A DNA stretch of 64,000 nt. Origin: Margaritispora aquatica (taxonomy: Eukaryota; Ascomycota; Leotiomycetes; Helotiales; Discinellaceae). The DNA lies in assembly GCA_007644065.1 (NCBI GenBank), contig VJWN01000014.1, forward strand, positions 1,054,001 to 1,118,000, in the 5' to 3' direction. Position numbers and translations under genes: made by a program. Under the pieces are notes generated by a model that was not told the origin of the DNA, did no database searches, and worked only from the letters and a program-made list of their open reading frames with translations. This document shows positions 33,447 to 44,387 of the stretch, piece by piece (the first letter of the stretch is position 1; each line of letters opens with the position of its first letter).

Positions 33447-33448
33447 TA

Positions 33449-33992
33449 CTTGAGTATTGGCAGCAGGAAGAGAGCCCACCTTCCAAACCCATCCCTACTT
33501 ATATTCTGTAGTGTCAACCTATCAAGACAGTCTCTAGTTACAACAGCGGGAAGTTCTTGATCATATCGTCTCATGTCCATGTTTTTTACACAACCATGAA
33601 GCTATTGAACATGGGGTTTCCCCCTGCCCGCTATACAAAGTACCTTGTCAAATATCCTTAGTCTCCTACGAGATGTGAGTGTCCGAATTGCTGTGCCGCG
33701 ATACAGCTTCTGCATGCACATGCTAAAGATAAGATTTCGTTAATTCCGAAGTTTGAAGAAACCCTTTTCGAGGCGTGCAATTCTCCATCAGCCATTGACC
33801 ATTTGACTTGAGCGTTGACGTGAGCTCGTTAAGTGTCTCTATTGCTGACGTCTTGCTCATGCTAAATCTGGGGAGAAATACTTCTTGGAAAAGACTTCTC
33901 GAAACAAGTCTAGTCGCTAAGCCTTCTCAAAGCTCTATTCAGTTCGAAACAGCTTGACGCTATTTCCAACAATCTCTTGCTCCCAAGCAGTT
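33449..33992. other. Promoter region of the LysM-CFEM gene
   Basis: A stretch of 540 bp between the transposon relic and the LysM-CFEM start codon, with normal base composition (no RIP signature). No gene seen. Confidence 0.55.
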
Positions 33993-36671
33993 ATGAGGGC
34001 TTCTTTTGCTCGATTCCAGTTGAACAAATGTCTGTTCCTCATACCTCTCCTTTTCTTGATACTAGCGGTTGAGGCAGACGACATATGTGCTCCAGTAACA
34101 TGGTCAGGTCCCCTTCGACGAGCAACATCCAATGCCTCCGTCGTTATCACTCCCAGCATGGCCTTGAGCAGAATCAGTCTACTCAAAGCAGTTGGTATTC
34201 AGCCTGGTGATATCAATTGTCGCTACACCGCAAACACATATGACGACGTCAACTATTACACATGTATGAAACTAGCTCTCAGATACCAGATCACCATCGC
34301 CAAATTCTTCTTGTTAAATCCGCAAATAATGCCAGATTGTGGGAATATCGAGCCAAACAGCGTTTATTGTGTCGATGGCTGTAAGTTGATTTGTGACAAT
34401 TCAGAAACACTGTGTACTGATTAGAAACCTGTGAATAGTCATTGAGCCAGTAAGAGCTACAGATGGTCGATGTGGTCCATCCTTCAACAAAGCTACATGC
34501 CTTGGGTCAGATCTGGGCCAATGCTGTAACGCAGCAACCTGGACTTGCGGAAACACTACGTAAGCTATCCTAAAGTGTTAATCGTCTTCAGACTCCACGG
34601 CAACCAGCTCATGATCAATAGTGAAGACTGTGCTCCTGGTAATTGCTATGATGGAGCCTGTGCGGGCGACGATGTCTATTCAACAGATGGTACATGCGGC
34701 TTCGAGCACGGTAACCGGTAAGATAGATACTTCTTTTACTAGAGTATGTGTGACACTGAAAATATGCGTCTTGAAATACTTCTGAGCAAGTGTTGCCTGG
34801 TGTTGTGAGATCATTCTCGATGCGCAGCTATAAATCGCCGAATCATACATGCTAACTGACATCTTTGTAGCATATGCACAGGGAAATGGGGCGACTGCTG
34901 CAATAGCAATGGAACTTGCGGTACTGGAGTCAGCTTTTGTGGCATAGATGTATGCCAAATGGGTAACTGCACTAAACCAATCGTCATTCCTCCTCCGTCA
35001 AATGGAAACACGACAGATGGTACTTGTGGAGGAACCAGTAAATTCACATGTGGCTCTTTATACTATGGAGGCTGTTGCAACAAAGATGGTATTTGTGGTT
35101 CTCTCCCATCCGACTGTGGAATAGGTTGGTAAGTCTAGCTTTCCTAGTCTATGGCTATGGAGTGCAACACTAAATTGATACACAGTCAACGCCAATGGGG
35201 AAAATGTGACAATATCACGATTTCGAGCTCATCTACATCCTCGAGACGACTTTCCAGCTCATCCAAACTCTCAAGCTCCTCCAGAAACACAGTCAGCAGT
35301 TCCAGGACCAGCTCATCCTCCTCAAGAGGCGTCACCAGCTCCCCAAGAACGAGCTCCCCGACGTCAAGCAGTCGCAGAAGCTCTACTACTTCAACGGCCA
35401 TAACAACAGCCCTTACAGCTCTTCCCTCTTGTGGCCAACTTTGCTTCAACAACATGGTTGCACAAGCCTCATCTCTCGGATGCGCGCCCACAAATGACTA
35501 CTGCCTTTGCAACAATGTTGCATTTGGCAATGGAATCCGCGACTGTGCAAACGCAGCATGCCCTACTGCCGCTGCCACAACCGTCATTGCTTACGGCTCC
35601 GCATTCTGCTCAGCAGCGACATCGAGAGTCCAAGCCACAGCTACCGGCTTCGCTGCTCTTCCTGCATGTGGCCAGACTTGCTTCAACAACATGCTCGCAC
35701 AGTACTCGGCTCTTGGATGTGCTTCAGCTGTTCCATCTTGTTTGTGCAGTAATGTGAATTTCGGAAACGGTCTCCGAGATTGTGCGAATGGCGCGTGTGG
35801 TACCGGCGTGGCTCCGACGGTTATCGCTTATGGAAACACGTACTGTGCCTCTGCGACGGCTGTCAGAACGTCAAGCTCTTTGAGATTGACCACGAGCTCT
35901 TCACGAGCTGCGTCTAGTTCCACAAGGCCATTTAGCAGCTCTTCGAGGGTAGTTTCGTCATCTGGTAGCACATTGTCTACTTCTACGAAACCTCTCACCA
36001 GCTCCTCTAGGGTCGCTTCCTCGTCATCGAACACAGTTTTGTCGTCTTCCACCAAACTGCTATCTTCGACGTCCAGTACAAGAATTATCTCTTCTTCAGC
36101 AACTTTGGCCAGTTCGTCCAGACTTTCAACTTTGACTTCCAGTACTAGACAGTCCTCATCCTTAACCTCCAGCACGAAGCCCACTTCTTCAGCACCTCTA
36201 TCTTCCTCATCCAAACCACTCTCCTCAAGTTCCAGCATACAGACCTCAAGTTCGAAGATATCCACTCTGATCTCTTCCTCCTCCTCGAAAGCAGCGTCCT
36301 CATCCCTGCGCTCCTCATCCTCATCCTCCTCCCTCCGCTCCTCCTCCCGCATCACCAGCACCCCAACAGCCAGCTCCCGCACATCCAGCACGCGCACCGC
36401 CACCTCAGCAACAGCCTCCTACTCGGGCTCGGTGTGCATCTCCGGCTACGGCACGGGAAACTACGCGGGTCTCTGCGACTTTGCGTGTCAATATGGATAC
36501 TGCCCGCCCGGGCCATGCATATGCGCGCTGTATGGTGCGCAGGCGGAACCTCTGGCTGCGACGTGGCCGGCGGGTGTGCCGGCTGCGGGACTCGATGCCT
36601 CGTATGGGGGGTTGTGTAGTTTTTGCTGTAATCATGGGTATTGTCCTGCTGGGGCTTGTGTGTATCCTTGA
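33993..36671 (+). CDS. Secreted LysM / chitin-binding / double CFEM / mutanase-type CBM protein (782 aa, 5 exons)
   Basis: Exons are 33993-34380, 34439-34559, 34622-34717, 34871-35128 and 35186-36671, phases consistent. The signal peptide is MRASFARFQLNKCLFLIPLL and onward, ending near EADD. Residues about 74-130 form a LysM (CRYTANTYDD to NIEPNSVYCVDG). Three hevein-like (ChtBD1) Cys modules follow, each starting TDGxCG (about 135-185, 193-240 and 252-296). Two CFEM domains at about 367-429 and 446-508 each carry eight Cys (PSCGQLCFNN...CLCNN...DCANAAC). A Ser/Thr-rich region of about 190 residues leads to a C-terminal tandem module (YGTGNYAGLCDFACQYGYCP and YGGLCSFCCNHGYCP), as at the end of GH71 alpha-1,3-glucanases. 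No catalytic domain is seen. The protein probably binds chitin and glucan at the wall; CFEM may bind heme. No GPI signal at the C-terminus. Confidence 0.9.
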
Positions 36672-36891
36672 TTTTCCATCAGGAGACTCAGGAAGTTAAG
36701 TGGTGAGTGTTTGGTTGAGGGTGTAACTAGCGCACAAAAAATATTGCTTTAATATTTGTTTGCAAAATTGCATGATGATACTGAAATAATGCTCGGAACG
36801 ATCCCTGTCTTCAACCCCTAAACGATATTGAAGGACTTTTATGTAGTGCTAATATTGCTGCACTTTTTGCCACTTCAATAGCTCAAAAGTT

Positions 36892-37629
36892 TCAGATTCC
36901 GTAACTTGACACCCCTCCAGCTGCATGAATAGCGACGACTTCACCACGCATCCCAGCCGTCCGTCGAATCCAAATATCCTTCTCATTCAACATGAGAGTC
37001 TCCAGACTATTGTAACTCACCATCAAGTCCGACCAGTTTGTAGTTTTATCCCACACGTCACTAGCTCCAACGAGATCATCTCGCAAGCTCAAGAGCCAAG
37101 GATGGACCGCAGAGAGGTAATCGTGAACCGTCACGAAGCCGTCTCCTGACTCGGACGCCGTGACTACGAGCTTAGCTTTCTTATTTCTCGGCCTGGAATC
37201 TCCACAGCACATCAACAGATGATCCTCGTCATCCGAGTCTTCAGCCGGATCGTGATCCTCGAGGGCACCATACAGAAGTCCTTCGCCTTCAGAACCAATC
37301 TCGCTGTGGTCACGGTGGCATTCTTTCCACTCCCATTCCCATTGGTCTAGTTCTTCGATATTCACGGTGATAGATGACACTTTGGGCTCTGAGATCGGCT
37401 CCCGCGACACGGGATGCCAGATTCCGCCATCGGACGTGGGCTGGAAATATGGCTCGAGAGAATCCGGACTGTGGCTATCTCTCATGATGAAGATGGCTGT
37501 AGTGAGAGGGCCGTCAAGTGTCCAGAAGATGCGATCACCGGCATTTGGAGATTTGCATGCGTATATTCTGGCGCTTCGCAACTCTTTGAGTGAACGGTAT
37601 GTTGTGCTGGTAGTGTTTGAGGTTGTCAT
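36892..37629 (-). CDS. Hypothetical cytosolic protein (245 aa, single exon)
   Basis: The frame is uninterrupted from ATG 37629 to the stop at 36892. It is a soluble, acidic protein with recognisable aromatic-rich segments (LDQWEWEWKECHRDH, SAVHPWLLSLRDDLVGASDVW, TAGMRGEVVAIHAAGGVSSYGI). It has no signal peptide or membrane helix. It resembles the many small intronless hypothetical proteins of filamentous fungi. I do not recognise the family. Confidence 0.75.
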   Translation of the reverse strand: MTTSNTTSTTYRSLKELRSARIYACKSPNAGDRIFWTLDGPLTTAIFIMRDSHSPDSLEPYFQPTSDGGIWHPVSREPISEPKVSSITVNIEELDQWEWEWKECHRDHSEIGSEGEGLLYGALEDHDPAEDSDDEDHLLMCCGDSRPRNKKAKLVVTASESGDGFVTVHDYLSAVHPWLLSLRDDLVGASDVWDKTTNWSDLMVSYNSLETLMLNEKDIWIRRTAGMRGEVVAIHAAGGVSSYGI

Positions 37630-38495
37630 TGTGTTCTATGGCCAGACATAACAGCGAGAATGAAGAAGGTATAGCTCGTGTTCAAAACCTTTAGATGTAT
37701 TTTGTGTTAATGTAAGTATGCGTCAGTAGGTTGGAAGTGATGGAGAAACAGGTTATGGAAATGAACGCGGGGAACTGTGACTTATAAAGTACAAACCCCT
37801 GGCGAAGATTTAAGCGAACAGAGCTAGTCTTGAATAGGAACCAAATGTGCCTGCTCTCAAGACCAGCTATCTACCTAGGTAATGTGCAAGTAAAGAAATA
37901 ATTCTCTCTCTTGTAAAGTGATATTAAATGCCTATTATTCAATATTCGTGTTCTGGCTAGTTTTGGTTTATTGCACCTTAACCTTTACGAAGCAAAGTAG
38001 GACTTGACCTGGAGTCTAATTCTCACTAGACCTCGAGGACAACAACAAAAACCGACGGAGGTTCTGACTGAGCCCAATACAAAATCACGCCCGCATCACT
38101 ACGTCGTTAGTATTAGTGTGTGTGGGTATATCAGAGGAAAGAGTGTGTTGAGTGATATTCCAAAAGCCCTTGAAATGCCGAGCAACACCGTCGTTGTTTG
38201 CAACTGTTGCGTTTTCAGGTGAGAAGCCAGTGCTGACTGGCTTATCAGTGTAGACTATGCTGGTCAAGTTAGTCTAGCTATAATCGCTCTGACTTGGTGC
38301 GATGAGGAGATACTGCGCCAAGATCGAAGTTTCGAAGTGATGACTCTGGTTAGTTCTTCACCATACCCAGCTAGGCAATATTGTCGTCTAGTCCAAGATG
38401 GATGGTGACCGTATCAGCTAAGCGAGATCTTTCCCGTATAATCCTGTACAGTTGACATCATCTAATATATGTATATGAATCTTTTCGCAACATAT
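37630..38495. other. Intergenic region
   Basis: AT-rich sequence between two - strand genes with no coding signal. It contains the promoter of the 245-aa hypothetical and the 3' UTR of the HET gene. Confidence 0.55.
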
Positions 38496-41140
38496 TTACT
38501 CAAGTCTAATCCCACCCTCCTGTGCATACACCAACCTCACTCGCCTCGCCACATCCCTCGCCACCATCCAAGACTGATACACTACAAAAGCCACACACCC
38601 CAGTCCGGCAACAACCCAAAACAGCAACAGCACAATACCCAGTGCAACTCCCAGCGCGAACATAATTCCAACACGCAGACCACTATGGTTTGGTACGCGT
38701 CCATACCAGATATCCCCAAGAATCCCCATATGCAGCACACTCATCGCACCACAAGCCGCCGCAAACGCAGCAGCGAGCACGATAAACAGTCCGTGGCGGA
38801 AATGCGCACGCATGACCTCCCCTGAGAGCTGAAGATGCGGCATCATCCACACAGGATAGTGCCGATACGGCAGCGTGCTGACGAGCCACTGGGCTTGCAG
38901 GAATAGCATGAACAAGACTCGGGCGACGCTCGTGATGACTCCCGGCATGATGCCAAGGAAGATCACGCTTTTGGGGGCATGGTTTCTGACTCCGCAGACT
39001 ATCGCGATGTTGATCGCGAGCGGGACAAGTGTCCGGATGAACAGCGCAAGCGACACAGGGCTTCCATAGCGCGACAATATCCTACGCGCCTTCTCCGTGT
39101 CCCAAAACGTAAGCGCCCATAGATACCGCGCGCGCGTCGCCATGGCGGAGGCGGCAAAAGCGCCGTCTTTGGTGGCGAAATACCACTGTGGGAGAATGCC
39201 GACTATAGAACCGATGAAAACGGGTCGGATGTGGAGATGCCATTGTTCTGGGAGGAGGGGGGAGGTGGAGTGCGAGTCGAGAAATGCCAGGAGGGAGAAG
39301 AAAAAGGCGAAGAAAGCTGGGATGAGTGTGCTCCATAGTAGGAAGAATGTTTTGACGTGCGTGGTGTCTATTTGCTGCGCTTGGAGGTGCTGATAGGGGA
39401 ATTGGTTGAAGCGGGACCACGTGAGGATGGGCCAGTGTGTGAAATCTGGACGAGTGTTAGATTTCTTGTGGGATTCAATAATCATACAGGTTGGAACTAA
39501 GCACACATACCCATTTCAATCAAGATTCTACGTGATTGATCTAGAGGAGCACAATCGACAACACCACCGTTACTGTCCGAACCTTCCGCTGATGACCAAC
39601 TGAATGTAGACTCAAAGTGCACCCTTAGAACGCCATTTGTTTCCGAAACAACGGAGCATAATATCCCAGTTTGATATGAGAAGTCCTGCAAATTTTCTTT
39701 CGGCAACAACATAAGGAGCTGAGAATCAGAGCTGCTCAACTGTGTGGTTGGTTTATTTAAGTGAAGTTGAATGATCTCTTGAGATCCCACTTCTCGTACG
39801 TTGTGGCTCCCAGGTGTAATGGTTCCTGGTTGACAGAGTACCGCACGAGTATATATAGGCTCTGATTTATTGAAAATGACCATTAACCCGTCGGACACTC
39901 TCTTGAGAGATCCCCATCTCGAGTTTAGTTTAGGAACAGACGTTTTTGATCCAGGAAGCCTCGGTGACCAGTCTTGGGTATGGGGGATCGCTCCATTCGT
40001 TGATTTATCTCTCTCAACACATAAGATATCTAATGGCAGCGAGTCCATTGATCGTAGTAGAGCCCGACCTCTCAACTCTGGACTTATAGCCAGAACCTCT
40101 CCAGGACTTCTGTGAATCAGGGCAGCAAAGATGGCCGGGACATCTTCTGGGAATGCCGTTGTTCTCGTTGCAAGCAGATTCCAAGTTGTCACGAAATCGG
40201 CAGCAGAATCATACGATAGCTCTTCATCACAGTCAACGACTGGACTAGAATCCTGCCTTAAACCATCATACCAAGAAAGACGCTCCTCATTCTCTTTTTG
40301 ATCTGAGATGGAAGATATGTTGGCTGCGATTCTTAAGTGCGAATGACTGTAAAGAGCCATGACCTCAGCGAATTTGACATAGATACATACAGCAAATGCG
40401 GCTTCCAGTGCTGGCCAACTACGAGCCATCCATGGCGAGGTAGAAATTAGAGAATTTGCTCGCTCATATCGTGTATCCCCATCGCCGAGGTTGTTGTAAT
40501 AGACTTTCTCTAAGATAGGATCTAGAACCAGTATGCGAGCAGCTCCGGCATAGATTCTTCCCATGGAATTGATAGCCCGACTGCGTTCATCGGCATGACT
40601 GACTGGAATACACAAAGTATCCAGCCAATAATAACATGTGGTTTTCCGTCTGAATCGAAGGCACTTCCACTTCTCTGACCTTTGCGGTGGTTTTGGAGAC
40701 TTTGATACATTTGGTAAGAGATCAGCCCTCCCAGACTTGATGCTCGAAGCCGAAAGGTTGTAAACATCTTGGTGGATTGTTTGCAGTTGACACTGTGGTA
40801 ACCCATTTCCTCCGAAATTCCCCAATCCCCCTGCCCATACGTGAGAGATAGCTGTGTAGTCGACCCTGACACTCATCCGAGTGATGGATATGGTAACCTT
40901 CCCTTCATAATCCATCACACTTTTGACGACAGGCACCTCATCCTCGCGTATGATCTTTACTAGATCATCTTCTGCAATGCTTGTGTCTTCGCACCTGACA
41001 CAGTTCTCGCTATGGTGAGGCTGATATGAGATGGGATCCACATTGAGACAAACACAGCCATTATCTGCTTCAATTTGTCTGCCTTGAGGCACATGATCTG
41101 GTTCAAGTCCAAACCAAGGACATTTCGCAAGATGTTCCAT
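38496..41140 (-). CDS. HET-domain protein fused to a C-terminal multi-pass membrane domain (about 859 aa, 2 or 3 exons)
   Basis: Exons run from 41140 (or upstream) to 39511, then 39445-38496, with a 65-nt GT-AG intron joining ILIEMD to FTHWPILTW. The N-terminal part is HET-type: YTAISHVWAGG (about 95-105), TCYYWLDTLCIPVSHADER (about 169-187), INSMGRIYAGAARILVLDP and SPWMARSWPALEAAF. The C-terminal 320 residues have about six to eight hydrophobic helices (KTFFLLWSTLIPAFFAFFF, GLFIVLAAAFAAACGAMSVL, GIMFALGVALGIVLLLFWVV). The start is uncertain: the coding frame extends upstream to an acceptor at about 41219, so a further small 5' exon is possible; ATG 41140 is a conservative choice. HET domains act in allorecognition and programmed cell death. 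The membrane part would tether it, by inference. Confidence 0.82.
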
Positions 41141-41218
41141 ACTCTTGACACACAGAGGAGACAAAATGCATTTTGCTGAAGAATAGAGTACCGCTTGGTT
41201 CACATAAAACCTGTCAAT

Positions 41219-42077
41219 ATAAGGTTGAGGTGGAAATTATTGAGGATGCCTAATCATCGTCGCAGGGGGCTGTGCCTCCCATGCCATCTGGCGATCACCA
41301 AGACTTGAATGGTTGACTTGATAAACTTATATCAAAGCTAAGGTACCTTATTAACAATAAATGTTGAAAAGATAATTTTACTGTGAAAACTGTCCTGTTG
41401 AGACAGGGCTATCTCAAATGAAAGAAAGTAGAACAACAACAAAATGGAATGGAATGCATCGTCATGACTAGCGGACAAAAATTAGAGTAAAGCCAGTGGT
41501 AACGACTCTTGGGAGGTAAGGTAAGGTACTGTAAGGTGAGGTAGCGAGTGAGGGCAAATATTCTCTTCTTCGAGAGTCAAGAGAGGCGAGATAACCTCGG
41601 TCAATACACGACAAATAGCCACAAAAAGCAATATATATATCGATTTTTGAGAATGTGTGACACCAGCATGAAGATTCATGATATGTTTTGACGTATTTCC
41701 ATGTTTCATAGTTTGGGGATAAATTTTGTGTCACCAAATGCATTATTCTGGTTGTATTTTGGTCCAAATTTATATACTCGTATATTTTATATCTATATAT
41801 GTTTATATGTTTATATGTTTATATTTATAGCCATCTACCCTGAATCTTACTCGGAAGTTGTGCTGACCTGGATAGCTCGATGATCTCAGCCCAGGGAGCC
41901 CAGCGAGCCCAGCGAGCCCAGCCCCGATCAAAAAATGCCCCACCACAATCAATGGGGGGGTGGGTAGTGGGTAGTGGGAGTGGGTTGTGTGGAAATCAGC
42001 ACCGGCGGAACAGCAAAGCACAAGCACAGTGCATTGCAGTGCAGCGCATCGTCACCAACAGCCACGAACCAGACCAG

Positions 42078-42109
<32 letters not shown>

Positions 42110-42532
42110 TACAACACCAGACCACGACCCAGCGACAAAGATCTGTCGGTGTTTTACTTTGGCGAACAGACCTGATGATTTCACCTCCATCTTCACCTTC
42201 ACCTCCAACGTTGTCCTCGAATTCTCTTCCGCCTCCATCTCTCGTCGAACTATTGATTATGTCCACCGGCAACCGAATCTTCTAAGATTGATGATGATGC
42301 ATTGAACAAACAAACAATTAATTCGGTTCGAAACCTCAAAAGCACGACCCCCCCCCAATCCTAAATTACGATAGACCATCAACTCCATCCCTCAACATCC
42401 ACCCCCTTACACGCATTTAAATAGTTCTTGAGACGCAGGGACGTCCGAATCACATTCTCGACCTCATTGTTCGATCATATCTTCATATCCAAGGGCGCCA
42501 CAAGACGAAGAGTCGCAGATTGGGAGCACCTG
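41219..42532. other. Intergenic region, divergent promoters
   Basis: Between the HET gene (-) and the F-box gene (+). It holds small tandem arrays: CCCAGCGAG (about 41891-41921), ACCAGACACCAGACACC (about 42070-42120), GGTGGGTAGTGGGTAGTGGG (near 41960) and ATGTTTATATGTTTATAT (near 41800). No gene seen. Confidence 0.6.
42070..42120. repeat. Short tandem array (CCAGACA)n
   Basis: About six imperfect 7-8 bp copies lie upstream of the F-box gene. Confidence 0.8.
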
Positions 42533-44387
42533 ATGGGAATTAATATTGCGGGACAAGAGATTACGACGAAAGCACGCTCTGACTACCAGCAGATCGAAAT
42601 GATCATGGAAAACACATCTCGAGGCGATGAGAGCCTCCATAGTGTTCTTCTACCTCCAATAATGACCACGGCCAGTACTCCTGCAACTCCTGGACCTTCC
42701 ACACCCACGACTGTTCGCACTATGCCTATAGAGTCTTCCAAAGCCGATGATATGTCTGAAGACATTATTCCTCCTATTCGACCCAAGAGTACGCCATTCC
42801 CCCAACATGAACTTCTCGAAGGCGACATCCAATGCTCCCAGCGAGAAAATGAACTAGAACGACTGAACGAGCACCTCATGTATGCGAGTCAAGCATCACA
42901 ATCCCCGGCACCTAAAGCGCCCTTGACCAATCTGCCGATCGAAATTCACGAATCGATTCTCGACTATCTCTTCGGATTCCGAATGTCCGCATCCTCAAGA
43001 ACTACTGCGGGGAGAACAAAGGTTTTACGGAGTTGGGGAACGGTATTGAGACACTCAAGGCGACGTGAGGTAGCGGAATTGGCATTGGTTAGCAAGAAAT
43101 GGAGGCACTTGATCCAAGACCGTCTATATCGTCACCTGAAGATCAAGGGAACACGAGACTCCGTGGAATCATCAATGGGTTGGTTCTACGAGCATCCGCA
43201 CCTCTGCTCTTACGTGAAGCACATCGAGATATGGTTTCCAGTATTTCAGCAAAAGAACCCAGCTTTCGATCGGACACTCAGAATACCCTCTACCACACCC
43301 AACCATACCATAAGGACCCGGTCTCTTACGAATTTGGCAGAGGCTACGTCAGTCACCTATCAATCGCCCTCGAATAATTGTACCCTGGAGGAGGTTTTCC
43401 ACTTTATTAGAATGACATTTGGCGAGGCATGTATTTTGACACTCGAAGGCGGGGAGAGAAAAAAGCCGCCCATGGTCCAACATCTCCTTTCAGCCTCCGA
43501 ATTACCTGTCATTGATACAATCAGGACGCTAGTTTGCAAGGGACAATGGAATTTGATCAGATCCGAGGAGGATTTCAACACCATCGTGGCTGCATTACCC
43601 AATTTGAATGAGTGGCATGGTTCTTACGCCAAGCCAAAATCTAAAAGTTATTTATCCATGGCTACGATATTACCGAAAATGCCTCTGAATCTCACACATC
43701 TGAACATTTGTATGGAGGCCGACTACCGTCGAGAAGGCATGGCACCCCTGTTCGTGAAGAAAGTGGCTACCAAGACACATTTCTGTATAGAATTGGCAAA
43801 ATCTATTCCAACGTTGGAACACCTCTCGTTCACTGGTCGAGTTTGTAGCGCTTTCTTCGACAATGCAGCAAAATTAACAACTGCGCGAGATTCCAAGCTG
43901 AAGAGTATCGACTTGATTGTCAAGAATTGTTGCAGGCCTACCTTTGTTTGGAACGATGGGTCAGGGATTACAGACATGGCATTTATCATGTCATTCGAAA
44001 CTCTCGTGGTGTCTGCAGTCAAGGCATTGAACAAGTTGGCTGCACTTGACTTCTTACGGATTCGATTCATTGATCTTGGTATGTATCGCATTCATTTTTC
44101 TCAACTTCAGATCATCACTAACCTCACTAGATTCTCAAGTGCCAGCACTCAATCCTTATTTCCAAATCATCAAGTCGCAAGTTACAGGACTCTGGAGCGA
44201 GCCAATTATTGAGCACCTAGCACGCACACGACCCAGTGCCACGTATGTTGAGAAGCCGGAGTCGCTGGACGAGATAGGCTTCAAGGACGGCCATCTGCTC
44301 TCAGCGCCTACGTTTTCGAAAATCCGTCCGCTGTCGATTCGTGTACAAAGCTATCTTGCGTTGTCGGGTGGCATTACTATCAATTGA
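42533..44387 (+). CDS. F-box-like protein (about 600 aa, 2 exons)
   Basis: Exons are 42533-44078 and 44131-44387, the intron having a CTAAC branch point and splicing DL to DSQVPALNPYF. The start could also be ATG 42599 or 42605, since the first 22-24 residues are not distinctive. After a Thr/Pro-rich N-terminus the segment APLTNLPIEIHESILDYLFG (about residue 130) fits an F-box core, followed by ELALVSKKWRHLIQDRLYRHL, the usual continuation. The rest (SYVKHIEIWFP, IRTLVCKGQWNLI, LNLTHLNICM, TLEHLSFTGRV) has the leucine-spaced look of a degenerate LRR region. F-box proteins are SCF ubiquitin-ligase adaptors; the substrate is unknown. Confidence 0.83.

Larger units (their letters stand above)
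32110..33448. mobile_element. Tc1/mariner-type DNA transposon relic, RIP-mutated (1335 bp plus TA duplication)
   Basis: Inverted terminal repeats of about 29 bp (first 21 bp identical, AGAGCTAGGGACACTAAGTA and on) lie at 32112-32140 and 33418-33446. TA dinucleotides at 32110-32111 and 33447-33448 are the expected target-site duplication; the inferred empty site reads CGAAAG-TA-CTTGAG. The interior is almost free of CA and TG and full of TA, the mark of CpA-to-TpA RIP, and this composition stops at the inverted repeats. The - strand still shows a degraded Tc1-type DDE transposase. The element lies in the upstream region shared by the GH55-nuclease and LysM-CFEM genes. Confidence 0.92.

Noticed and set aside
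35828..36403. 191-codon acidic - strand frame
   Set aside because: Mirror of the Ser/Thr-rich linker in the LysM-CFEM gene; Ser codons read Glu/Asp on the other strand.
42315..42345. GGTTCGAAACC, which resembles a tRNA B-box
   Set aside because: The flanking 5-bp T-stem does not pair and there is no A-box upstream at the proper distance.
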